From Erythrobacter sp. (GTDB taxonomy: Bacteria; Pseudomonadota; Alphaproteobacteria; Sphingomonadales; Sphingomonadaceae): DNA of 64,000 nt. Positions 50,960 through 59,394 of the stretch are shown here, piece by piece; within the stretch, counting starts at the first letter, position 1; the number at the start of each line of letters is the position of its first letter. The notes under the pieces are model-generated. The model saw only the letters and a list, made by a program, of their open reading frames with translations, was not told the origin of the DNA and ran no database searches. A program made the position numbers and the translations under genes. The stretch spans positions 1 through 64,000 of the forward strand of contig NZ_CP050265.1 in the NCBI RefSeq assembly GCF_011765465.1, read 5' to 3'.

Positions 50960-52891
50960 TCATTCCCCCGCAGGCTCCACCACGCACAGCACCGCCTCGA
51001 CCTGCACCTGCCCGCCTTCGCTGGCCTCGAGGGCGGTCACGGTCCCGTCGAAGGGCGCGGTGAGGGCGTGCTCCATCTTCATCGCCTCGAGCACCATGAG
51101 CCGCTGGCCTGCGGTGACGGCCTGACCCTCTGCGACATCGACCGCGATGACCTTGCCCGGCATGGGAGCGATAATCGCGCCATCGGCGGCGGAGGCTTGG
51201 CCGGTGCCGTCGTGGCGCGCCGCGCTGAACAGCCCCGACCAGCCGTCGTTGTTGCTGACGAATATCCCATCGGCCTTCGCCCGGGCAATCGGCACATCCC
51301 ATATGGATTGCGTGCTGACGTCCACCTCGACCACCTCATTACCGTGCCTAACACGGACTGACAGCGGCTTGGGCTCGGCATTCAAGCGGAAGCCCACCAT
51401 CCGGGGGCGCCACGTATCGTCAAGGTCGAGCGAATCCTCTGCCTGTTTTCCATTCGCCATTGCAGCGATCAGCAGGCCCGCAGCTTCGAGCGCATCGTCG
51501 GGTGCCGCAGTCGGCGGGATCAGTTCGGCGAGATTGCGTTCAATGAACCCTGTGTCGAGCTTCGCAGCCTTGAAGTCCTCGGCGAGGACGAGGTTGCGAA
51601 GCAAGCCCGCGTTCCATTTCACCGGGTAGCAATGCGAACGGCCAAGCTGTGTCGCCAGCGTCTCAATGGCTTCGAGGCGGGTCGGGCGGTGGCAGATCAT
51701 TTTGGCGATCATGGGGTCGTAGAAGGGCGAGACTTCCGTGCCTTCCTCGACGCCCGTATCGACGCGCAGGTTGCCGTCCCGCCGATTGCGCTGGGCCAGA
51801 TAGAAGTCCTCCAACCGCCCCGTACTCGGCAGAAACCCCTTCGCCGGGTCTTCCGCATAGAGCCGCGCCTCGACCGCGTGACCGTTGATGGAGAGGTCGT
51901 CCTGCTTCAGCGGGATCGGCTCCCCGCTTGCCACGCGCAGCTGCCATTCGACCAGATCGACCCCGGTGATCTCCTCGGTGACGGGGTGTTCGACCTGAAG
52001 GCGGGTGTTCATCTCCATGAAGAAGATGCGGTCGGCGCGTAGGCCTTCGCTGGCATCGGCGATGAATTCGATTGTGCCAGCGCCTTCGTAATCGACCGCC
52101 TTGGCGGCGCGCACGGCGGCGGCGCAGATTTCCTCGCGGGTCGCCTCGTCCATGCCGGGGGCGGGGGCTTCCTCGATCACCTTCTGGTGGCGGCGCTGCA
52201 GCGAGCAGTCGCGTTCGAACAGGTGGACGACGTTGCCGTGCGAGTCGCCGAACACCTGCACCTCGATATGGCGGGGCGAGGTGATCCACTTTTCCAAAAG
52301 CACTTCGTCATTGCCGAAGCTCGCGCGCGCCTCGCGGCGGCAGGATTCGAGTGCGGCTGCGAAATCGCCGGGGGCATCGACCTTGCGCATCCCCTTGCCG
52401 CCGCCGCCCGCGACCGCCTTGATGAGCACGGGGTAGCCGATGGCTTCCGCTTCCTTGGCGAGCCGCTCGACCGACTGGTCCTCGCCCTCGTAGCCCGGCG
52501 TCACCGGGACGCCCGCCTCGCGCATCAGCTTTTTCGCGGCGTCCTTCAGCCCCATCGCCTCGATGCTGGAAGGCTTCGGCCCGACCCAGATGAGCCCGGC
52601 GTCGATCACGGCCTGCGCGAAGGCAGCGTTCTCCGACAGGAAGCCGTACCCCGGATGCACCGCCTCAGCGCCCGTTTCCTTGGCCGCCGCGATGATTTTC
52701 TCGCCGACGAGGTAGCTTTCGGCGGCGGGCGAGGGGCCGATATGCACCGCCTCGTCAGCAGAGCGCACGTGCAGAGCCTTCGCATCGGCGTCGGAATAGA
52801 CCGCGACCGTCGCCACGCCCATGGCGCGCGCGGTGCGGATGATGCGACAGGCGATCTCGCCGCGATTGGCGATGAGGAGCTTTGCGATCAT
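50960..52891 (-). CDS. Acyl-CoA carboxylase biotin carboxylase and biotin carrier fusion (alpha subunit)
   Basis: A 643-residue protein combining biotin carboxylase (residues 1-450) and a C-terminal biotin-carrier domain. The N-terminus ANRGEIACRIIRTARAMGV, the ATP-grasp loop KAVAGGGGKGMRKV and the EMNTRLQVEHPVTEEITGVD motif are intact. The biotinyl lysine is Lys605 in VLEAMKMEHAL. It carboxylates biotin for the carboxyltransferase downstream. The start overlaps the NTF2-like gene stop (ATGA). A C-terminal insert (510-570) is typical for propionyl- or methylcrotonyl-type alpha subunits. Confidence 0.93.
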   Translation of the reverse strand: MIAKLLIANRGEIACRIIRTARAMGVATVAVYSDADAKALHVRSADEAVHIGPSPAAESYLVGEKIIAAAKETGAEAVHPGYGFLSENAAFAQAVIDAGLIWVGPKPSSIEAMGLKDAAKKLMREAGVPVTPGYEGEDQSVERLAKEAEAIGYPVLIKAVAGGGGKGMRKVDAPGDFAAALESCRREARASFGNDEVLLEKWITSPRHIEVQVFGDSHGNVVHLFERDCSLQRRHQKVIEEAPAPGMDEATREEICAAAVRAAKAVDYEGAGTIEFIADASEGLRADRIFFMEMNTRLQVEHPVTEEITGVDLVEWQLRVASGEPIPLKQDDLSINGHAVEARLYAEDPAKGFLPSTGRLEDFYLAQRNRRDGNLRVDTGVEEGTEVSPFYDPMIAKMICHRPTRLEAIETLATQLGRSHCYPVKWNAGLLRNLVLAEDFKAAKLDTGFIERNLAELIPPTAAPDDALEAAGLLIAAMANGKQAEDSLDLDDTWRPRMVGFRLNAEPKPLSVRVRHGNEVVEVDVSTQSIWDVPIARAKADGIFVSNNDGWSGLFSAARHDGTGQASAADGAIIAPMPGKVIAVDVAEGQAVTAGQRLMVLEAMKMEHALTAPFDGTVTALEASEGGQVQVEAVLCVVEPAGE

Positions 52892-53382
52892 GCGCCCAGC
52901 CCCGGCGCGCCGATCTCGGCACATTTGCCGGGCGGCTCCATCGTGAAGCTGGTGTTGCCGACCATCCACTTGCCGTCGCGCTTCACGAGGCTCAGCGAAT
53001 TGATCCCGCAATGGCTGATCTCGCCCTCGACGCGGAAGGCATAGGGCCCCCAGATCTGCGCCATGTCGCCTTCGACGAGGACCAGTTCCATCGCCATCTC
53101 CTCGGACACGCGGCGGGTCGATTTCGCCCACCGCGCGAGGTGATCGGCGGCCGGGATGATCGTGACTTTGGGGGTCGCCGGGTCCATCCGGTCATGCACG
53201 AAGATCGTCGCTTCGGGGATCAGGTGATCGGCGAGCGCGGCCTTGTCCTCGCTCCCGATGGCCTGCATGAAGGCTTGCGCGGCGAGGATGGCCTCGGCCT
53301 CCTCAGGCGGCTGGTTCTGGGCGGCGAGCGGCGCGGCGGCAAGGCCGAGCAGCGCGGCGGCGAAAATGGGGGTTCCTCTCAT
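52888..53382 (-). CDS. Exported NTF2-like (SnoaL/DUF4440) protein
   Basis: A 164-residue protein with a signal peptide (residues 1-21, PLAAQ) and a cone-shaped NTF2-like fold, shown by EEAEAILAAQAFMQAIGSED, IWGPYAFRVEGEISHCGINS and FVKRDGKW-like strand WMVGNTSFTMEPP. Members bind small molecules or act as isomerases; no role is clear. It is coupled with the biotin carboxylase gene and follows crtB by 32 bp, inside the carotenoid-carboxylase run. Confidence 0.78.
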   Translation of the reverse strand: MRGTPIFAAALLGLAAAPLAAQNQPPEEAEAILAAQAFMQAIGSEDKAALADHLIPEATIFVHDRMDPATPKVTIIPAADHLARWAKSTRRVSEEMAMELVLVEGDMAQIWGPYAFRVEGEISHCGINSLSLVKRDGKWMVGNTSFTMEPPGKCAEIGAPGLGA

Positions 53383-53414
53383 GCCGCCAGCGCTACGCCA
53401 GCGGCCTCACCGCT

Positions 53415-54383
53415 TCAAGCCGGATCGGGCCGGAAATCCTTGATGCCCCAGGTGATCGGACCGTCGGGATGCTTCTCGCGGTTGATCGCCGCCGACAGGA
53501 ATGCGCGCGCGCCGTAGAGCGCCTTTTCCCAGCGCGGCACGTAGGTGCGCGAGTTCCACGCGTCGGTCCCGCGCTTGGCGACCTTGCGCCCGATCGCGCC
53601 GTAGATGCGCGCGGCGGACAGGACGGCCCAGCGGCTGCGGAAGGGCAGGCGTTCAGCCCCGATGCGCGCGGCGGCCTCGTGCTTCTCGACCAGCGCGACG
53701 AGGCGCGCGGCCATGGCGGCGAGTTCGCGGCGGTGGTGCGGCTTCGTATGCTGGCCCGGCTCGATGTCCTGTTCGACCAGCCATTCGATCGGCAGGTAAC
53801 ACCGCCCCGCCGCGTCGTCCTCGACGATGTCGCGCGCGATGTTCGACAGCTGGAAAGCAAGGCCGAGATCGTTCGCCCGGTCGAGCGTGTCGCTGTCCGC
53901 AGGGTCCACCCCCATGACCACCGCCATCATCACGCCCACCGCGCCCGCGACGTGGTAGCAATAGCGCATCATGTCGGCCTCGGTCCGGGGGCGCCAGTCC
54001 TCCGCATCGAGCTGGAATCCGGCGATCACATCCTCGGCCATGGCGGGAGTGAGGCCGCATTCCTTCGCCACCACGCCGAGCGCATCGAAGGCGGGATCGC
54101 CGGTCGGCTGGCCGGCGAAGGCGCGCGCGGTCAGTTTGCGGATATGGGCAAGGCGGGTGGCGAGATCGGACTGGTCGCCCAGCTCGCCGCCCATCACCTG
54201 ATTGTCCGCGATGTCGTCGCAGCGGCGGCACCAGGCATAGAGCAGCCATGCGCGCTCGCGCGTCGGCTTGTCGAACAGGCGGGCGGCGGCGGAAAAGCTC
54301 TGCGAGCCATGCTTGATCGCAAGGCGCGCGTGTTCGACGAGCGCCTCGCGGCGGGTCGGTTCGAAGGATGGCTCCACCCCCAT
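53415..54383 (-). CDS. crtB: Phytoene synthase
   Basis: A 322-residue isoprenoid synthase that condenses two geranylgeranyl diphosphates to phytoene. The Asp-rich motifs are present: LYAWCRRCDDIADN (about residues 49-62) and LGLAFQLSNIARDIVEDDAAG (about 174-194). The YCYHVAGAVGVMM helix is also typical. It follows the LOG-like gene by 16 bp in the crtY-crtI-LOG-crtB operon. Confidence 0.95.
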   Translation of the reverse strand: MGVEPSFEPTRREALVEHARLAIKHGSQSFSAAARLFDKPTRERAWLLYAWCRRCDDIADNQVMGGELGDQSDLATRLAHIRKLTARAFAGQPTGDPAFDALGVVAKECGLTPAMAEDVIAGFQLDAEDWRPRTEADMMRYCYHVAGAVGVMMAVVMGVDPADSDTLDRANDLGLAFQLSNIARDIVEDDAAGRCYLPIEWLVEQDIEPGQHTKPHHRRELAAMAARLVALVEKHEAAARIGAERLPFRSRWAVLSAARIYGAIGRKVAKRGTDAWNSRTYVPRWEKALYGARAFLSAAINREKHPDGPITWGIKDFRPDPA

Positions 54384-54399
54384 CGCGCGCCGTGTCCCC

Positions 54400-55002
54400 T
54401 TACAGGTCCTCGGCCTTCATGCGGAAGATCGGGGTGTGAGGCTCATAAGCTTCCATCTTGTCGAGCAGGTCGGGCAGCCGCGTCGCATGGATCAGGATGT
54501 TCTGGTGCGCGGGCCTTACGAAGCCGACTTTCGCCATATGCGCGTTGAAGGCGATGAGATCGTCGTAGAAGCCGTAGGCGTTGAGAAGGCCCACCGGGTC
54601 CGAGTGGTAGCCCAATTGCGCCCAGCTCATCGCTTCCCACAATTCGTCCATCGTGCCGACCCCGCCCGGCAGGGTGACGAAGCCGTCGGACAGGTCGGTG
54701 AACTTCTGCTTGCGCTCGTGCATACCGCCGACCGCGATCAGTTCGTCGCAGTCGTGGTTGGCGACCTCGGCGCGCACGAGGCTTTCGGGGATGATCCCGA
54801 TGACCTCGCCGCCTGCCGCCTTCGCGCCTTTCGCCACCGCGCCCATCAGGCCGAGGCGGCCGCCGCCATAGACGACCCCGATCCCGCGCTGGGCAAGAGC
54901 GGCGCCGACATCCTCGGCGAGTTCGATATAGCGCGGATCGGCGGGCGAGGCGGAGCCGCAATAGACGGCGAGGCGCCGCATGGGCCGTTTCATTCCATTC
55001 AT
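54400..55002 (-). CDS. LOG family (TIGR00730) Rossmann-fold protein
   Basis: A 200-residue protein of the so-called lysine decarboxylase-like family. Signature PGGVGTMDELWEAMSWAQLG (about residues 109-128) and the first strand LAVYCGSASPADPRY are present. Members hydrolyse cytokinin-type nucleotide riboside 5'-monophosphates or other nucleotides; lysine decarboxylase activity is not expected. Start and stop overlap crtI (ATGA) and precede crtB by 16 bp, so it is fully within the carotenoid operon. Confidence 0.9.
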   Translation of the reverse strand: MNGMKRPMRRLAVYCGSASPADPRYIELAEDVGAALAQRGIGVVYGGGRLGLMGAVAKGAKAAGGEVIGIIPESLVRAEVANHDCDELIAVGGMHERKQKFTDLSDGFVTLPGGVGTMDELWEAMSWAQLGYHSDPVGLLNAYGFYDDLIAFNAHMAKVGFVRPAHQNILIHATRLPDLLDKMEAYEPHTPIFRMKAEDL

Positions 55003-56570
55003 GCGGTCGCTTTAGCGGCCAAATCCTCCAGCACAATGCCCGCCGTCGCCTTGGCGCTGCCGACCACGCCGGGGATGCCTGCGCCCGGATGCGTGCCTGC
55101 GCCGACGAGGTAGAAATTCTCGATCACGTCGTCGCGATTGTGGCCGCGCAGGTAGGCGCTCTGCCACAGGACCGGCTCGAGGCTGAATGCGCTGCCCATG
55201 TGGGCCGACAGGTCCTGCGCGAAATCTTTGGGCGCGTAGCTGAACTTGGTCACGATCCGGCTGTGGATGTCGGGGATCAGGCGGCGTTCGAGCTCGTCGA
55301 GGATCATCTTCTCGAGCCTCGGGCCGACCTCGTCCCAGTCGACCGGCATCTTGCCCATGTGCGCGACGGGCACGAGCGCGTAGAAGGTGCTCATGCCTTC
55401 AGGCGCCATCGACGGATCGGTGACGGTCGGGTGGTGAAGGTAGATCGCGAAATCTTCCGGCAGCACGCCGTTCGAATAGATGTCGTCGAGCAGGCCCTTG
55501 TAGCGGTTGGCGAACAGGATCATGTGGTGCGCGATGCCCGGCCACGTGCCCTCGAGCCCGAAATGGACCACGAAGAGGCTCGGGGAATAGCTCTTGCGAC
55601 CGAGCGACTTCGCCATTTTCTGACCCCTCTGCGAGCCCGATAGCAGGTCCTTGTAGGAATGCATGATGTCGGCATTGGAAGCGACCGCGTCGAAGCGCTC
55701 CTTCCAGCCCGACTTCGTCTCGACCTCCGTGGCGCGCGTGCCGAGCGTGTGGACCTGCACCACCGGGTCGCCGACGCGCATCGTGCCGCCGAGCCGTTCG
55801 AAATGGCGCACCATCCCTGCGATCAGCCGGTTCGTGCCGCCGCGCGCCCACCACACGCCGCCGTCTTTTTCGAGCTTGTGGATGAGCGCATAGATGCTGC
55901 TCGTCTTCATCGGGTTGCCGCCGACCAGCAGCGTGTGGAACGAGAGCGCCTCGCGCAGCTTCTCGCTCTTCACATAGCTCGACACCATCGAATAGACGCT
56001 GCGCCATGCCTGTTCCTTGACCAGCGCGGGGGCGGCCTTGAGCATGGTCTTGAAATCGAGGAAGGGCTTGGTCCCGAGCTTGAGATAGCCTTCCTCGTAG
56101 ACGCGTTCCGAATATTCGAGGAAGCGCTGGTAGCCCACGACATCGTCGGGTTCGAGCTTGGCGATCTCGGCGTTCAGCGCCTCTTCGTCATTCGAATAGT
56201 CGAAATTCGTCCCGTCGGGCCAGTTGAGGCGGTAGAAGGGCATGACCTTCATCAGCTCGACGTCTTCGGCGATGTCGTGGCCGGTGAGCTGCCAGAGTTC
56301 TTCAAGGCAGGGCGGGTCGGTGATGACGGTCGGCCCGGCATCGAAGGTGAAGCCGTCCTTTTCCCAGAAATAGGCGCGCCCGCCGGGCTTGTCGCGGGCC
56401 TCGATGACGGTGGTCGCAATGCCGTGCGATTGCAGGCGGATGGCGAGCGCCATGCCGCCGAAACCGGCCCCGATGACGCAGGCTTTCTTGCCTGCATAAC
56501 GTTCGGCCATGGCGGGGTCGATCCCGGTCCCCGAGGGATTCGTGGGGGCGATCGGCGTTTCGGCGTTCAT
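54999..56570 (-). CDS. crtI: Phytoene desaturase
   Basis: A 523-residue FAD-dependent desaturase that introduces double bonds into phytoene to form lycopene. The FAD motif is KKACVIGAGFGGMALAIRLQ (about 28-47), followed by EARDKPGGRAYFWEKDGFTF. The C-terminal FYLVGAGTHPGAGIPGVVGS motif (about 486-505) is diagnostic of CrtI-type carotenoid oxidoreductases. The start overlaps the crtY stop (ATGA). Confidence 0.95.
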   Translation of the reverse strand: MNAETPIAPTNPSGTGIDPAMAERYAGKKACVIGAGFGGMALAIRLQSHGIATTVIEARDKPGGRAYFWEKDGFTFDAGPTVITDPPCLEELWQLTGHDIAEDVELMKVMPFYRLNWPDGTNFDYSNDEEALNAEIAKLEPDDVVGYQRFLEYSERVYEEGYLKLGTKPFLDFKTMLKAAPALVKEQAWRSVYSMVSSYVKSEKLREALSFHTLLVGGNPMKTSSIYALIHKLEKDGGVWWARGGTNRLIAGMVRHFERLGGTMRVGDPVVQVHTLGTRATEVETKSGWKERFDAVASNADIMHSYKDLLSGSQRGQKMAKSLGRKSYSPSLFVVHFGLEGTWPGIAHHMILFANRYKGLLDDIYSNGVLPEDFAIYLHHPTVTDPSMAPEGMSTFYALVPVAHMGKMPVDWDEVGPRLEKMILDELERRLIPDIHSRIVTKFSYAPKDFAQDLSAHMGSAFSLEPVLWQSAYLRGHNRDDVIENFYLVGAGTHPGAGIPGVVGSAKATAGIVLEDLAAKATA

Positions 56571-57808
56571 GCCGTTTTCTCCATTCTGAAAGGCTTCCCG
56601 CGCGAGACCATCGCGCGCATCGCACGGCCTATAGCTACGGGCGGCTTGCCGCTTAGGATGCGGAAACGATCGGGCCAGGTCGATTGCCCGGCATAGAAAC
56701 GTTCCACGAGATCGCCCGACAGGCCGTAGAAATGCTCGAACACGTTGACCCGGCGTTCGGGATCGGCGGCTTCGAACAGCATCCGCGAGAGCATCCGGTA
56801 GAACCCCGTCTCGCGCCAGTGGCGCCGCGCGCGCTCTTCGCAGAAGAAGGCGAGATCCTCCGCGCTCGTCTCCGGACACTCGGCCAGCAGCGCCGCGATG
56901 TCGCGCGCATTGGCGGCGGCGAACGGCAGGGTGTAGCTGGTCAGCGGATGCGAGAAGCCGCCGCGCGAACCGGCCACCGCGACGCCCGGAATGCGCAGGT
57001 CTTCGATCACGCCATCGAAATCGCCGCCCGAGATGACCGGCAGGATGCCCGTCTCGCTGCCGATGACCTCGCCGCGCCAGCCCTTTTCGCGGGCATAGGC
57101 GCGGGTGCGCGCGGCGAGCTGTTCGCGGTCCATGCGCGGATGGTCGGCGTAATAGGTGTCCTCGACGAAGACCTCGTCTTCGGAAAGCGGCAGGACATAG
57201 ACGAAGCGATAGGCCGCGCCGTTGCCGTGCGGGGCGAGCTGATCGACCGTCGCGTCCATGATGACGGGGCGGGTCAGCCCGTGGGGTTCGTGACAGCGGA
57301 TGTGCTGGCCCAGGAACACCTGCCACCCGCCTGCGAGCTTGTCCGACGGCTTGAACGTGCGGCAGTCGACGACCCGCCGCGCGCCGATGCGGCTGCCGTC
57401 GACCAGCGTGACGCCGCCCGCGTCGAGTTCGGCGACCCGCTTGCCCAGCAGCACGCTTTCGCCCGGCAGGACATTGGCGAGGTGGCGGTGGAAATCCTCC
57501 GAGGCGAGCGAGCGGTAGGACGTGCCCAAGGTCCGGCCGTAGCCCGGAAAGGCGATGTCGTAGCCTTCGTCCCAGCTCTTGAGCGGGAATTCGCTGAGCA
57601 GCGCGGCGTTTTCGGGCGCGAGGTCGGTTTCGAACCAGCTCCAGCGGTGGTTCCCGCCGAGCGTCTTGCCCGCTTCTACGAGAAGGAAGCGCACACCGGG
57701 CGCCATGCGGGTGAGCGCGAGCGCCAGAAGGCCGCCCGCCAGCCCGCCGCCGACGATCACGAGATCGAGCCTGTCTATGTCGCCGGGGGAGGGAATCGTC
57801 TCGCTCAT
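56567..57808 (-). CDS. crtY: Lycopene beta-cyclase
   Basis: A 413-residue CrtY-type cyclase that makes beta-carotene from lycopene. The NAD(P)/FAD-binding start LDLVIVGGGLAGGLLALALT, the HRWSWFETDL segment, FKPSDKLAGGWQVFLGQHIR and the VAGSRGGFSHPLTSYTLPFA motif fit the family. First gene of the carotenoid operon, divergent from the MipA-like gene. No crtZ, crtW or crtE is present in this window, so later hydroxylation or ketolation genes must be elsewhere. Confidence 0.94.
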   Translation of the reverse strand: MSETIPSPGDIDRLDLVIVGGGLAGGLLALALTRMAPGVRFLLVEAGKTLGGNHRWSWFETDLAPENAALLSEFPLKSWDEGYDIAFPGYGRTLGTSYRSLASEDFHRHLANVLPGESVLLGKRVAELDAGGVTLVDGSRIGARRVVDCRTFKPSDKLAGGWQVFLGQHIRCHEPHGLTRPVIMDATVDQLAPHGNGAAYRFVYVLPLSEDEVFVEDTYYADHPRMDREQLAARTRAYAREKGWRGEVIGSETGILPVISGGDFDGVIEDLRIPGVAVAGSRGGFSHPLTSYTLPFAAANARDIAALLAECPETSAEDLAFFCEERARRHWRETGFYRMLSRMLFEAADPERRVNVFEHFYGLSGDLVERFYAGQSTWPDRFRILSGKPPVAIGRAMRAMVSRGKPFRMEKTA

Positions 57809-58115
57809 GCCGTCCCAGCCCTAGGGCACGGCGGCGAGGGGGGCAATGCGGAGCGGCGCGGGGCGCACCGGAGAAAGCGCGCGCAGGAACAGGGAGGCTC
57901 GCTGCGGATTGATTGCGGTAATTGCATGATCGGGCGGGTGGCTTTACGAATTCATGATATACCATTGCCAAGAAGTACGCCGCTTGAACAGGGTCTTGCG
58001 CAAGGGCGGGGCACGGGCGAAAGGCAGGTGCGAAAGGATCTGCCTGCCGCTTCGCCCGCGTTCCGCGCGCCCCACCTGTCCGCCGTTTTCCCATGTCTCC
58101 AGGAGCTGTATTGCC
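57809..58115. other. 307-bp divergent region between crtY and the MipA-like gene
   Basis: Holds both promoters. An AT-rich patch around 57910-57965 (including TTTACGAATTC and GATATACC) is the likely core. No ORF, strong hairpin or known regulator box was seen. Confidence 0.45.
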
Positions 58116-59174
58116 GTGACATCTTCTCGCCTTGCCGTCCTCCCGATCGCCACCGCTTGTGCGGTCGGGTTTGCCCTCGCCGCGCCCGCAACAGCCGCAA
58201 CTGGTGCCGAAGCCGGGGCCGCGACGCTCGCCGCCGAGGAAGGCGGGCTCCGCCCGGCGCTGCTGGCTGCGGGTTCTGCCGGAGGGTTCGATCTTTCCGA
58301 GGACGGGGCCGAGGCAGGCGAGGCGCAGCCCGCACCGCAGCAGCAGGGCCAGCAGCAGGGGCCGGGTCAGGGCCCGATGCCTACGGGTATGCAGGGCATG
58401 AAGCCGGTCTTCGACAAGAACTGGGTGACGCTCGGCCTCGGTGTCGGGATGGTGCCGAGCTATGCAGGATCGGACGATTACATCGCCTTCCCGCTGCCGC
58501 TGATCGTCGGGCGGCTGGGCGGCGTGGGACTGTCGCCCAACGGGCCGGGCATTACGCTCAACCTGCTTTCGCAGCGCGCCGTGCCGGGCCAGCCGAGCGG
58601 GACAAGTTTCCAGTTCGGCCCGGCCTTCCGCATCCGCAACGATCGCCAGGCGCGCATTTCCGACGATGTTGTCGAGGCCGCGGGTAAGCTCGACATCGCG
58701 GCCGAGGTCGGTGCCAATGCCGGGGTGAACATCCCGCGCGTGTTCAACCGCTTCGATTCATTGACCGTCGGCGCGCAGGTGCGCTGGGACGTGCTCGGCG
58801 CGCACAGCGGGATGCTGGTCGAACCGAACGTCGCCTACACCACGCCGATCGGCCGGGCGACGGTGATCAACCTTCAGGCCGGGCTGCAATTCGTCGACGA
58901 CGATTTCGCGGACTATTATTACACCGTCAGCCCCGAGCAGAGCGCCGCGAGCGGCCTGCCGCAGTTCCAGGCCGATGGCGGGCTCAACAGCGCCGGGCTG
59001 ACCGCGATCGTCAATTACGACCTCAGCGGCAACAGCCTCGACGGCGGTTTCAGCATCTATGGCGTTGCCGGCTATTCGCGCCTGTTCGGCGACGGGGAGG
59101 ATACGCCCTACACCTCGATCCGCGGCAGCGCGGACCAGTTCATCGGCGGGCTGGGCGTCGGTTACACGTTTTAG
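58116..59174 (+). CDS. MipA/OmpV family outer-membrane protein
   Basis: A 352-residue outer-membrane barrel of the MipA/OmpV type. GTG start with AGGAG ten bases upstream. A signal peptide ends after AATA (about residue 25). It is followed by a Gln/Pro-rich linker (APQQQGQQQGPGQGPMPTGM, about 71-95), then the barrel with NWVTLGLGVGMVPSYAGSDD, AFRIRNDRQARISDDVV and IYGVAGYSRLFGDGEDTPYT. It ends in F (VGYTF). MipA proteins scaffold murein enzymes or affect antibiotic uptake; the role here is not fixed. Confidence 0.85.
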   Translation: MTSSRLAVLPIATACAVGFALAAPATAATGAEAGAATLAAEEGGLRPALLAAGSAGGFDLSEDGAEAGEAQPAPQQQGQQQGPGQGPMPTGMQGMKPVFDKNWVTLGLGVGMVPSYAGSDDYIAFPLPLIVGRLGGVGLSPNGPGITLNLLSQRAVPGQPSGTSFQFGPAFRIRNDRQARISDDVVEAAGKLDIAAEVGANAGVNIPRVFNRFDSLTVGAQVRWDVLGAHSGMLVEPNVAYTTPIGRATVINLQAGLQFVDDDFADYYYTVSPEQSAASGLPQFQADGGLNSAGLTAIVNYDLSGNSLDGGFSIYGVAGYSRLFGDGEDTPYTSIRGSADQFIGGLGVGYTF

Positions 59175-59220
59175 TTTGCCCTACCGGTTCAGCCTGCGGC
59201 TGTGCTTCGCAACCGCTGCT

Positions 59221-59304
59221 TGAGGGCGAATTTTAGTCCGCCCTACCGCTGCGCTGCTTGAGGGCGAATTTTAGTCCGCCCTACCGCTGCGCTGCTTGAG
59301 GGCG
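59221..59304 (+). repeat. Tandem 38-bp repeat downstream of the MipA-like gene
   Basis: Two identical 38-bp units (59221-59258 and 59259-59296) begin TGAGGGCGAATTTTAGTCCG and end CCGCTGCGCTGCT; a third unit starts at 59297 (TGAGGGCG) and breaks off. A degenerate first copy precedes (59170-59220). Each unit has an AGGGCG/CGCCCT stem. There are no spacers, so this is not a CRISPR. Confidence 0.85.
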
Positions 59305-59359
59305 GGGCGGTCAGCTCCCCCACCTTGTCGCGAGGGCTGCCCGTCATCGGCGTCCAGGC

Positions 59360-59386
59360 GGCGGAGCGGCATCGGGCCGCTCCGCC
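59360..59386. other. Hairpin just downstream of the S9 peptidase
   Basis: Perfect 11-bp arms GGCGGAGCGGC / GCCGCTCCGCC with a 5-base loop (59360-59386), 8 bases after the S9 peptidase stop on the minus strand. No T-run follows, so termination is uncertain. Confidence 0.55.
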
Positions 59387-59394
59387 GGTCGGCC

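Noticed and set aside
54999..58094. 1031-residue minus-strand reading including crtI
   Set aside because: Only the crtI part is real; upstream of 56570 the frame is an off-frame reading of crtY.
59221..59304. Repeat array considered as CRISPR
   Set aside because: Units are directly adjacent without spacers and there are no cas genes.
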